Source: Davidsoniella eucalypti
Taxonomy: Eukaryota; Ascomycota; Sordariomycetes; Microascales; Ceratocystidaceae
Reading direction: 5' to 3'
Assembly: GCA_004009845.1 (NCBI GenBank)
Contig: RMBW01000060.1
Coordinates: 1-64,000 of the forward strand
Length of the DNA stretch: 64,000 nucleotides
The position numbers and the translations under genes are program-made. Positions 24,160 to 35,542 of this stretch are shown here, in pieces. Each line of letters starts with the position of its first letter. The stretch's first letter is position 1. The notes beneath the pieces are model-generated. The model was given only the letters and a program-made list of their open reading frames with translations, ran no database searches and was not told the DNA's origin.

Positions 24160-27100
24160 GGCGGGTGTTTGCTGGGTGGGGTTCGTATGCAGCTTGTTAT
24201 ATGAATCGAGAGCTCATGGGGAGCTGGCAAGCTGCAAGTACACCAAGCAGAGGCAGGCCGTGGTGTGTGCGGGAGCTGTGAAGCTGTAGCTGTTGGCTTT
24301 GTATCTCTCGTGGCAGGCCGCTATAGCGTGAGAAGGCCGCAGTGTGCAAGTCGGCGAGGGATGATAGATGAAGCGTCGTATGTCGGTGCAGTCAGATACA
24401 GCAGCGTATATGCTTGTATATGAGTGTTGAAGAACCAGATGAAGCAAAGCAGGCGGACAGAGGAGATATAAAAGAGGCGGTCGTGATCTTCTTATGCCGC
24501 GAGAACAGGAGCGTCCACAGAGCTCTTTCAGAGGGCTTCGAGGCCTAAAGATCGGAAACCGGCGCCTGCAATAACAGCAGCAGCCAGAAAGAAAGAAAAA
24601 AAAAAGATACTAGTCGACGTTCGACGGAAAACGCCGAGGCACTCCGAGCAAGACGCCCAAAGCCAAAATAGTTGCTGTAAAAGTCGTACTCGGGAGGCGG
24701 CACTGGCGGGCGCTGTAAGTCGGGTGTTATAGGCTCTGATGGCGCTGTAACGTGCTGGGCTCTTAGCTGGCAGAACCGAGAAATGGCAAACTTTGGAAAA
24801 AACAGACGGATGCAGATGCAGTTAAAATGAGCTGTACAATCTAACGATGACTTGGAATAGATGGACAGCAGAGCAAGAGAAGGAGACACGAGGGGAAAAA
24901 AAGAAGACCAGACGAACATTTTAACGTCCTTCTTATTTGTTGTCTGCTGGCTTTGTTCGATCGTCACTGGGCTTTCTTGGTCTTTGGTGGTCCATGCTCC
25001 GGTGCTATTTTCTGTTATATTACAAGTCCCGATCCAGTTTCGAAACCAGGCCTCAAAAGCCATTAGTTGTTAGTGCGCCATGCACGTATCTCTGGCTGTT
25101 TTATTGCTTGGTTGTCCCCCTTCTATCCGGAGGAATCCGTCAGGTCTAAGAAACCTCCCAGATCGAGCAATCGTCGTGCCCCTTGCCTGGCCTTAGCCTC
25201 CGTTTCTTCCGCTAGCCATGCAGTTGGGACTAGTTGGTTGTAGGGCGCTTTTCAGCGAGAGACATGGCTAGAAGGGAAAGAAAACAACATCGTCGACCGT
25301 CGAGTTCGGCCTGCTCGCGTTTCAGAGAACGCTGTGAGAAGAACCGACCTGCTTCAATGCTTCAGGTCGTCGTCTTCTCTCTTCTTCTACTGCTCTCTCT
25401 GGGCGGCGAGAACCGCCGACGGCAAAAACAGACAAACAACCCGGTTCCATCCATCAACCAAAGCTTGCCATCTTCTATCGCCATCTACATCTAAACATCC
25501 ATTGTAGTCCAGCAATGTGCAGCAATTGTCCGCCAATCAGACAACAGTACGGCGTGCTTCATTTCCCTCTTGGGCCGCAGCGTGACATCCAGCGATCTGT
25601 TCGTGGCCGGTCAAATCAAAGGACAATCAAAGCCAGCCTCAATAACGTACGTTGAACGCATGCGCCAATACTCGAAGAAGCAATTGGAAGGCCTGCGTGG
25701 CATGCAAATGTCTAAACAACGAAATATTCCCGAAGCCGCTCTTGCAATAGCACGTGAGTTGCATTGATGGTCAGATGCCCGCAAGAATAAAAAGAATAAA
25801 AAACAAAGCAAAAAGCTGCCGGAGAGCCGCACACCGAAAATTCACCATCACGGTCAACTGAGCCTCACAAGACAAGAGAAATCTTCTTCTTTTCTCACAC
25901 TGAGATGAGACGGCCCCCCTTTGAACCTTTGAATTCCAGGCATTCATCTTTTGGTTTTCACGTTGAGTTGGGGCCAGGCCTCTCAGTTTTTCTTGAGTTC
26001 TGAAGTCGAGTTGAGGTGATGGTGAAACATGCTGTTTAGGATCCCCGGGATCGACATCTTCTCACGCTGCAAAAGCCTTCGCTAAGCCGTCTGTGTTCTC
26101 TTTGTTTTCTTCTTTTCTCCCTGGTCTTCTCGTTCTGTCACTTTCGTTTTTCGTGCCTTGTCCAACGTTCCGTCGGTTGCGTATGTTGCATCTTGAAAAA
26201 TAAAAGAATTAAAATAAATTAAAACAAAGCAGCACAGACAAACTCGTAAGGAACTGGCTTTCTTGCCAAAATGCACAACGGAAATTCTAAATAAACAGAG
26301 GAATTTCTTCGTTGCTCGGTCTTGCACATGTACTATTGCCTTGTTGGTGCTTCGATTTCAAGGGAAAAACTGCGCCATTACACTGTTAATCCTCGGAGCA
26401 ATGTCGGGCGTCGGGGATATGGACGGCCAAATTCGAGTCGGATTATCCCTCACCAAGGCTTCTTCCAACCACAAGAATCGCCCACAAGACCACAAGACCA
26501 CAACGCTATTCTACAATATACGGGCATCTACAAGACGTAGTTTACTCATACAGCTATACTAGTCTTCTCCATCGGCTTTGTAGTATCCCCATTCCATCTT
26601 ATACATCCCCTTCGCCTGTCACTCACGTTTTCTCTTCCTGTTATCCATCGCGGCTTTCCGCATTTGGCTTCAGCTACAACGTTGTACATTCATTCATAGT
26701 CACAGCAAGCCTGGTGCTGGTCGGAGAAGCTTGGCTTTTTTCTTTGCTTATGTAACCTTCGTCGTCGGATAAAACGGCCGAACGGCTTCTTTTGTGTTCC
26801 ATTCCTGCGTGTGCCTTCAAGCAGCGCCTTTTTTTCCGTGCTTGTGCTTTCTATACATCTTCTCTCTCTGTCCCTTCGTGTTGTCTTTGCCTTTTTCCTT
26901 CTCTTCTCTCTCCCTCTCAAAATCAGAACTATCAAAAGGGCACTATATCTAGCCTCAACACAGACCCCAAATTGTACAAACTTTCTGCCCGAACCGGCAA
27001 TGAACTGACGGCTTTCGGACTGCCCTATCGTTTTGGGTGCTATTCTTCCTCCTCTCGGATTGCCATCCGTCAGTGTCCTGGCTTTGTGTCATGGGAAACG

Positions 27101-28590
27101 CTTTTTTTCGTATCTCGCCGGCCACCACATTCTGTCCTTTGCTTCTTCGTACCCGTTTTTTTTCCTGCTATTTACACATGTTTGGACTCTGATTTGTGCC
27201 CCCGGCATACTGAAGAAGGAAAAAAGAAAAGCCTGTGCTTTATTTTCATGCTTTTGGCTACTTGCTTAGATCATTTACTGCTACTTGCTATTGAATTGTC
27301 CAGTCGACTAAATCACTTTCCCACGGCTGAGATGGGTATTATAATTGATTTGGGATTCGGTATGCACAGACGAAATACTAGTAGAACTAGTGGCATCTCA
27401 GACCATGCCAAACAACAAAGTTTGTCGTTGTGGCGATAGACGAGACCAAGGGTAAGCGTCGAGTACTATCCGTCCTGGCAACCCTAATAAATACAAAACC
27501 CTATTGTTTAAAATGAACATACTTGTTTACGTCAAAATTCTGCACTCTCGGGTTGGCGTGGTTTTTTTTTTATGTGCCCTTCAGGGGCAAGTGCAAATAT
27601 ATACATACCCTAAAGAGAACAAACAGCATGGGGTTATCCATAACAGAAGGTCATAGTCAAGAACGACCATTTTATGCGATCTGTTAGCCTACCACAACAT
27701 CCAGTCATGTGCACATTTGTTCCGACCCGCTTAGAAGTACTAAAAATGGTTAGAAATGTATACAATACAGATCCTCTTGGCCCTCTCTGTATCACTTCTG
27801 CAACTCTTAAATTCTTATACGCGAGGCTCAACCGACACAACAGACGGCCTTACCGTGTTTCTTTTATTGCATTTTTATTCTGTCTTTGAGAGTATCACAC
27901 ACCCACCCCCCCTGCTTATCGCGGCCTGCACATCAAAAACTACGTTCGATGTAGTGCATGTCGCCCCAATATATTGCATACAAGCAACCAGCTCCCGGCC
28001 CCTTGAAAAAATCATACGCCGCATTATGCGTGTAACCGGCATCACCGCTACCACGTCCGAACCTCGATAGACCGATACCCCCGATACTGCACCGACCCCG
28101 GAGCCTGCGGTGAAAACCGGCACCGTGCGACAAAATCAGGATCAACGCAAGCCAAGACGCCTCAAAGATAACGAGCCCCCCAAAAAGGGAAAAAAGGAAC
28201 AAAAATAGCAGAAATACGATTAGAGGGTGAGCATATTTTCCCCAATCACAGTATCAGCCTAGCACAGCCTGTACAGTACTGTTGGACCATATGGCCTGGC
28301 GATTGGACGACAACGCGCAGGTGACCCCGCCCCGCGGAAAGAACGCCAGATAGACCAAAGATAATCGGCGACTAGAGTCACCGCCCTTTATAAAGACGAG
28401 GTCGTAAGATCTTTTTCCGTTGACAGTAATATCAGATCACCACTTCGATTTATCTCTTTGCCATCCACAACAACACCAAGAGCAAGAACAAAGACTTTTA
28501 TTGCAAAGACATTGTCCAGAACAACAACACAAAACAACGACAACCATATACCTATAGTCAATCGTCATCCCCCTCCCCCCAACCGACATA
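24160..28590. other. 4.4 kb divergent intergenic region between SSU1 and cysteine dioxygenase
   Basis: Upstream DNA for both genes. Long pyrimidine-rich tracts (26090-26160, 26800-26930) produce large spurious frames such as 26792-27439. No zinc-cluster regulator or other gene was found. The last 130 bp before the dioxygenase are a CAA-rich leader. Confidence 0.5.
28387..28395 (+). promoter_or_regulatory. Candidate TATA box of the cysteine dioxygenase gene
   Basis: TTTATAAAG lies about 200 bp upstream of the ATG and upstream of an A/C-rich leader (28440-28560). Position and sequence fit a TATA box; no transcript data. Confidence 0.45.
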
Positions 28591-29475
28591 ATGGGCATCA
28601 ACGTCATCACTCCCACTCTCGAGCACGCTAGCATCGCTACTAGCAAGCCTACTGAGAATAAATTCCAAAAGCTAGTTCAGGACCTCAAGGATGCTTTGGG
28701 TCCTTCTTCCGGCTTGACTTGCGACGACGTCGATCTCGATGCTTTGACTGACCTGATGCGGAACTATGACTCCGACGTTCGGGAATGGCAAGAGTACTTC
28801 ATCGGCGACGAGAGCAAGGGCTACACTCGTAACCTGGTTGATGAGGGCAATGGAAAGAGCAACTTGGTAAGCCGCGACCATATAATACATGTATATGTAG
28901 ACCTCGATACAATAGTACAAGTGCTGTGTAGTATTAGTGCCATGACTATCGTGATGCGTGATGCGCTTGCATAACATCATAAATGAGCCTGAAACTAACC
29001 ATGATATCTACTACCATAGCTCGTGCTTGTATGGTCTCCTGGAAAGGGCAGTGCCATCCACGATCACGGCAACGCTCACTGCCTAATGAAGATTCTCGCT
29101 GGAGACTTGACCGAGACTCGCTATGCCTTCCCCGAGAACAACACCGACGGGCCCATGCAAGTCCTGTCTGAGAAGACATACAACGCGAATGGCGTTGCAT
29201 ACATGGCCGACGAGCTCGGTGTCCACCGCATCCGCAACAACGGAACCGAGTTTGCTGTGTCGCTTCACTGTAAGTTGTTAGCTTTCCTGTCAAGGGAGAT
29301 CATCGTTCGTCAGCGTCAGGAAGGTGTAACATTTGCTAACGAGAACATCATAGTGTATACTCCTCCCAACGTAGCCAAGGAAGGTTGCAACATCTTCGAC
29401 CAGACTACAGGCAAGAGCAGCCACATTGCGAAATGCGGCTACCACTCTGCCTATGGCCAGGTTCTCGAAAACTAA
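28591..29475 (+). CDS. CDO1: Cysteine dioxygenase (cupin)
   Basis: Three exons (28591-28866, 29020-29269, 29354-29475) give 215 residues. The cupin motif SPGKGSAIHDHGNAHC supplies iron ligands His106 and His108 and the cross-link cysteine Cys113. ELGVHRIRN supplies the third ligand, His161. SLHLYTPP supplies His175 and Tyr177, the partner of the Cys-Tyr cofactor. Spacing from the first His to Cys, third His and Tyr equals that of mammalian CDO (86/93/140/157). The enzyme oxidises cysteine to cysteine sulfinate with O2 in the cytosol, the first step of cysteine detoxification to sulfite. The context with SSU1 supports this role. The long CAA-rich leader and TATA box suggest a strongly inducible gene (inference). 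Confidence 0.96.
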
Positions 29476-31266
29476 GCACTCTTCTCTCTCGAGAAAGTTT
29501 GAAAACACCAGCATCGTGTGCCTTCTTGTTTTATTTTATTTTTATAACCCTGTTTTGACTGTCAGTCTGAAACGGATCCATCTTCCTCCTCAGGACATGA
29601 GGACCTCGATATCGTTGTGTCGTGGTTATAAAGTATCTCGATGAAGTGGTGGATGAAAAGAGAAGATGAAGCTAAGAGTGGATATATGGAGCCAGAATAT
29701 GTGACTATGGGATATGTGGAAATAATAGAACGCAATCCCGGGGCATCCATGAAGAGCTTTTCAATTCATTGAGAAGAATGAATAATAGTTTGGTTTGTTT
29801 AGAAATCTTTCATATTGAGAGAGGTTGTTGGGCTCTGAAGGGGGATAGTCCAGGTCACGTGAAATCACATCATTTTGACAGTGATGATGATTGGGCGAGG
29901 TGGAGCACCTAATTCTGGGGTTCGATGGCTTCATTCCATTTTTTTTTCTCGGCAACAGCACTAACGAATCCGACGAACAATGCAGGCGTGAGTTAATTTT
30001 TTCTGTATTTGTCTTCTTACTTATTTTATCATTTATTTATCCGCATTTGGTTTAAATACATCACATTTACATTTACATTTGGGTTGTTTAATTTGGTGTA
30101 GTGAGTCAGTTGTAATTACATAAGTACATACATATACATACATATACATATACAGCTATAGCAAGTAGAAGTACCCATAAGGTACTTATGACACATATTT
30201 TTTCGAACATCAACTAAATAAAGCGCAGAAACGCTTTTTTATTGAACTACTAGTAGTAATAGAATATACAGATAACAATCAGACCTGAGCGGGGCGGGCC
30301 TCTTTATCCCTTGCCCATGTTGGCAAGCTCACGAAGAAGATAAGGTATGTAATTGATGACACGCACGTGACATGGTGACGAAGGACCCTTGTCTAGTGCA
30401 GACTGTCTAATGAGCTGGCGTTTAGAACGCGCTGTCTTCATCGACGGTTTTTGCTGCCTTTACTCATAAAAATGAGGTGTACATAATGTCAGCTGTGATG
30501 CTTTGATTAAGCCTCGACGTAACCGTGTTCCACACGATATTTTGCCTACCATAATTCCTTTGATTTGCCTTTGGTTCATTGATTCGGCATCTTTTCCTTT
30601 TCACCCCGATAATATTGGCTGTGCCTGTCAGCCTTTGAAGTGCTGTGATCCGTATTCACACTGCTTCACACAATCTTCTATCGCAATCTGTGATTTGCTT
30701 TGCGTTGAACCTATGCCTAGAGGGCCAGAAGGCAGAGCACGAGTACAAAAAAAATAGTTTGTTCTCTAAACCAGGCTAATCACTATCCCAATTGTGTGCT
30801 ATTATTGTGGTGCAGGAACCATAGCCGAACAACAGCCTGCTCTCGAGAGGGAAGTTGCCTCAAAAACTCGTTGTATTTTTTCTTTGTTGATGACTCCTAT
30901 CCATCAATCCCATCGTCCTTTTTTCTTGTGCTTGTATTTTGCCTTTTTTTTTTTTAACCCTTTCGTATCGTTATATCTTACCTGGAAAACACCTGCCATC
31001 GAAGAACGTGTCAAGAAAGTCCTTTAGGCGTACATTTTTGCTTATCACAAGAGATTTGGAAACCTTTCCTCCTACATCCATCTTTTTTCATTCATCTTTT
31101 TTCTCCCTCGCATTATAGGCCCACATCATCAGAATTAAAAAAAAAATACCTGCTGTGCTCATATTCTTGGAGCTCACAACTTAGTCGTCAAAACTGTGCT
31201 ACTTTATACAGGTTGAAGAAAGCAGGAAAACAATACTAGCCGATTTGTTCTTGCGCATCTCTGACT
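29476..31266. other. Intergenic, 1.8 kb, no gene seen
   Basis: 3' region of cysteine dioxygenase and promoter of the SNF2 gene. It has a TCACGTGA site at 29855-29862 and ATACAT-type simple sequence at 30123-30155. The frame at 30503-30757 has no coding character I trust. Confidence 0.5.
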
Positions 31267-34200
31267 ATGTCCCTGAAGCGGAGCCTCGAACTTGGCTATG
31301 ACCTCGAAGGGGATATCGACAGTCGAGAATCATCAAAGCGTTCCAAGCACACTCTCGGTGATGTATATTCTGATCCAATTTCGGTGGGCAGTAGTAGCGA
31401 TCAAGACTCGTCTAGGCCTGTCCGAAATATGGACCCTGGCGTCATTGAAATCGGAGATTCTCCGTCCCCGAAACCACTGGAGCCGGGTAATCCTCGAGTT
31501 GGTGGTGTACAAACCATGATCAATGGGGGGCCGTTCGCTAAACTCGACAATAACTGGCCGAAATGCAACAGCCGAGGGTTCACTTCTGCTCTGAGTCTTC
31601 ATCTGAACGGGGACGCTTTGGCGGATATTAGGCCAACTACATTGCCAGATCAGCTCCGCAAGCCACCAAAGAAACAAGAGCGACAGTTCACTCTGCCGCA
31701 TCCTGTGTACTCGAAGACTGTGCATGACCTTACGGACCTCGAACAATTTACAGGCTATAATGACTACGCCATGCACCACACTCTCAATGTACCGTTAGGT
31801 AGTGTTAGCGATATGTCCATAAATAGCCGTGACCTTCAAGTACCTCGTGGGTATACCTCTGGTACTAGTGATGACCCCCACTTTGTGCCGGATGATGACT
31901 TTACAGAACTACCGCCATATGACGATAGTCTCCCTTTCTTTCCCCGCGACTATATGCTCGATCCGCTACCTGGTATTGATTCTCCACTCTTCCAACCAAT
32001 ATCGGAGCCCTCGGGATACCAAGCTGCCCCAATAATGCGGTCACAAAACCCGCTACAGCCATGGACAGACAACATGGGAAAACAGATGGCGTTAAGACCT
32101 TATGCTGAGGTAGTGGACTTGATAGACGAGCAGGAAGCGGAGCACCGGCAAGCGGCAGAACAGATTAGAAAACGTGCTTTAGAAGAGTCGCTCCAAAATA
32201 TGCCCTTTTCAGAGCAACCGTCTGCCGTGAAGACAAAAATGCTTCCGCACCAACTTCAGGTGAGTACCAGTTCATCCTATCCAAGCCATGCATATGCATA
32301 ACATGCAACATGCATGTAGATATGATAATCTGGACATCCAGTACTGATTTCCCATGGTAGGCCCTCGCTTGGATGCAGAAAAAGGAAGACCCCAAACTTC
32401 CGACTGCAAACTCCCAGGAAGTCATCCAGCTTTGGAAACAGACACGCCCAAACGTGTTTTTCAACGTAGTCACCAAAAAAACCATGACTGACAAAGAACC
32501 AACCCTCTACCGCGGTGGAATACTGGCCGATGATATGGGTCTGGGGAAAACCCTTCAGATGATCGCGTTGGTAATGTCGGATAAAGGAGCTGGACCTACC
32601 TTAATCATCTGCCCGCTAAGTGTCATGTCCAACTGGGAGCAACAGTTCAAGCAACACATTCATGATGACCAGCATGTCAAAACCCTCATTTTCCATGGTC
32701 CCAAGGCGAGTAAGTTGAGTTCTGCTGATATTAAGAAATACGACGTTGTGGTCACCACATATCACAAGTTGGCTTCTGAGCTGCAACAACAGGCGTTAAA
32801 ACTTGTCAATTGGCATCGAGTCATTTTGGATGAGGGCCACAATATCCGCAATGCTTCCACAAAGTCATCACGTGCAGCCCGTGAATTAATAGCTGAACGC
32901 CGCTGGGTCGTCACAGGTACTCCTCTGTAAGTATCATGTCACACTGTCTTTTAGAAGGTAACATGTTGCTAATATTTGTATTTCCAAACACCCCAATAGT
33001 GTCAACAAAACTAGCGACCTACACTCTCTTGCGATGTTTGTCGGACTGGAAAACGGCCTCCAGGATTCAAATTCATTCAAATGCATGATGCAACAAGAAA
33101 CTGGGGCTCAAGTTTTTGTAGCTGATATCTGTTTACGCCGTACGAAAGCTATGGACTTTGTGAACCTCCGCTTGCCTCCAAAGACCGAACTAGTTGAACG
33201 AATCGAATTCAACCAGAGCGAACGGGAGGATTACGACACTCTTTTGTAAGTTATTGACGTCACATTCTATCGGCTATCAAACCCTAATACTAATTATGCC
33301 ATTATAGGAGCGATGCCCAAAAGGCTGCCCGTCGCTTTTTCGGGCGTTCCCAATCCGACGCCGACAACAGGAATGCTCTTTGGAGCACTGTGTTGGAAAG
33401 ACTGCTTCGCCTACGACAGTAGTAAGTGCAGACTTATATTGACCGTACGGACGTGACTTACGTATATTAACTTTCATCTTTAGTTGCGATCACAAGACTC
33501 TGTCTATCAGGAAAGAACTCAAAAACGCACTTCTTGAATCCACGATCAACTCTGAAGATGGAATCAAAGACATCCTCAGAAATCCAGCCGATCATATTCG
33601 TGGACTTATCGCAAAGCGCGACATTTGTCCAGTATGTTGGGATGCATTGACCCCTGGCTATGAGCCTGTTTTGAGCCCATGCTGCCATACTTACTGCAAA
33701 CCGTGCATCACTGAGCTTTCTGCTAGTGGAGAAATTACTTGTCCAAAGTGCCAATACCAGTATAAGGAGTCCGAACTGATAGGATGTGTATTTACTAAAG
33801 AGGAACAAGAATCGAGCTACACCTCCAAACCAAAATCTGACGAAGAAGAGGAAGAGCAAGAAGATAGCGAGCTAAGCAGACAGAGCTCCAAGACAATCGC
33901 GCTCTACCGTCTTGTGAGAGAAACTCTGAACGACCCCGCATCAAAGGTTGTTATCTTCTCACAGTGGACATCGTTTCTTGACATTGTGCAGAAGGAGTTT
34001 GTCGAGTTAGGAGTGACATTTGTGCGTCTCGATGGCAAAATGGGACCGGATGATAGAGATCGCTCTATCAAAAGTATTCAGAACGTCCCTGAATGCCGTG
34101 TCATGCTTGCCAGTCTACGCACAGCAGGCGTGGGGATCACACTGACTTCTGCTGACACAGTTATTCTAGCCGATACCTGTAAGTTCAACAGCAAATCCGA

Positions 34201-34471
34201 TCTATACATATATACGTGAAGCGATGGTTCTAACTTTACATCTTTAGGGTGGGCACCGGCTATCGAGGAACAAGCCATTGACCGTATTCACCGACTTGGC
34301 CAGAGACGTCCGACCAAGGTCATTCGTCTTGTTATCAAGAATTCGGTTGAAGAAACAGTCATCAACATTCAAGACGAGAAGCGCAGGATGTTTGGTGAAG
34401 CATTCCAAGAAAAGTTCAAAGTGCTACGCGACAACGACAGTCAAGGAATGGTTCGCCGTCTGCTAGAGTAG
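31267..34471 (+). CDS. SNF2-family DNA translocase with RING finger (HLTF/Rad5/Uls1-like)
   Basis: Six exons (31267-32259, 32361-32926, 33000-33245, 33308-33421, 33484-34178, 34248-34471) give 945 residues. The first 330 are polar and disordered. Then come MLPHQLQALAWMQKKE (entry to the SNF2 core), Walker A DDMGLGKT at 387-394 and DEGH at 487-490, the Walker B form seen in the Rad5/HLTF branch. A C3HC4 RING finger (Cys688 to Cys729) is inserted between the two helicase lobes, followed by an acidic loop and lobe 2 ending in RIHRLGQRRPTKV. This arrangement is that of HLTF/Rad5/Rad16/Uls1 proteins, ATP-driven remodelers with ubiquitin-ligase potential in DNA damage tolerance or SUMO-linked turnover. 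No HIRAN domain is evident, so an exact orthologue is not assigned. Confidence 0.92.
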
Positions 34472-35542
34472 ACTGTAGCCGAGGCCAAGGCCGAAGTTGG
34501 TGAGTCATGCTATCCCGCTGGTTTATCAGATTTATCACGTCTTTATATATATCAGATAAAGTTAAGCAGGACGAGAGATTATCATCTGCTCATTATATTT
34601 ATATACGAAGCTCATGGTTGGCCATACTGTATCAACCAGCACTCATCGAAATAACAGCAAGCAATAGAACTAGTCGAAACAATTGGTCACATAGGTTGAT
34701 ATGTGTCCAAAAGTTTTGGTGTGAGTAGTATCTACGCTCAAATGGATGACTGGATATATTTAGTCATAGTATGGTGTCACGGTCTTTATTGACTTGCATG
34801 TAGATTAGCAATAGCTGACCTTAGAGAGATCTAGTTAGTTTCTAAAGGCCAGACATGCACCTATATATCCAGGAAGATAGAACGACGAGAGGGGATGTAT
34901 AGGTGGTGATCAGGATTAATGTTTTTACAAAGTGTTAGGATTCGGAATTTGGTTGAGAATGCATCGATAGGCAAAGCGAGTCGAGCATTTTACTTTTGTA
35001 TTTTTTTTTTCTTCTACGTATTTAGTTTATGACAGCACATTCATGATTAGATCAAAACTGCATCTTAAAATGACTTATTAGTGTTCCGAAAGCAGACAGC
35101 ACATTATTTGACAACTGTCAATGGACTGGCGACAGCTGGTTGAAATTCTGGCCCCACTACGAGTGCGATCACATCAGGTTAAGCTTTCTAGCCGTCCCTC
35201 AACCAAAGTCTATAAACAAGCAAAAAGCTCATCCGATCCGACTTGCATAACGGCCATTGACGACACATGAACACGTAAAGCGGCGCTTGATTTTATATAT
35301 TACGGGGTCTATCCGAGCCCCCCAGTTGGCCTCTAAACGATCGGGTACCATATAGAGTCAATCTTGTGATCCACCCCCGCGGAGCAAACGAGAAGAAATG
35401 AAACGAAAAAGCACTAGCCTCGACCTTTTTTTCTCTTTCTTTAGTTCTTGTCCTCATATTGTCAGCTTGATCTTCGCTCCGCCAGAACATCGCATGATAT
35501 AGAAACAACCAACCACCGCCTCGTCCTCCGGCCAATGCTGCA
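34472..35542. other. Intergenic, 1.1 kb, no gene seen
   Basis: 3' region of the SNF2 gene and upstream region of the 770-residue gene. AT-rich first half with a T-run at 35000; no supported frame. Confidence 0.5.

Noticed and set aside
24545..25063. 172-codon minus-strand frame upstream of SSU1
   Set aside because: Low-complexity hydrophobic runs, no family pattern, no splice partners, and the frame follows base composition.
26792..27439. 215-codon open frame on the plus strand
   Set aside because: It lies in a pyrimidine-rich tract and is Cys/Phe/Leu/Ser-heavy without motifs; the frame is a composition artefact in the CDO upstream region.
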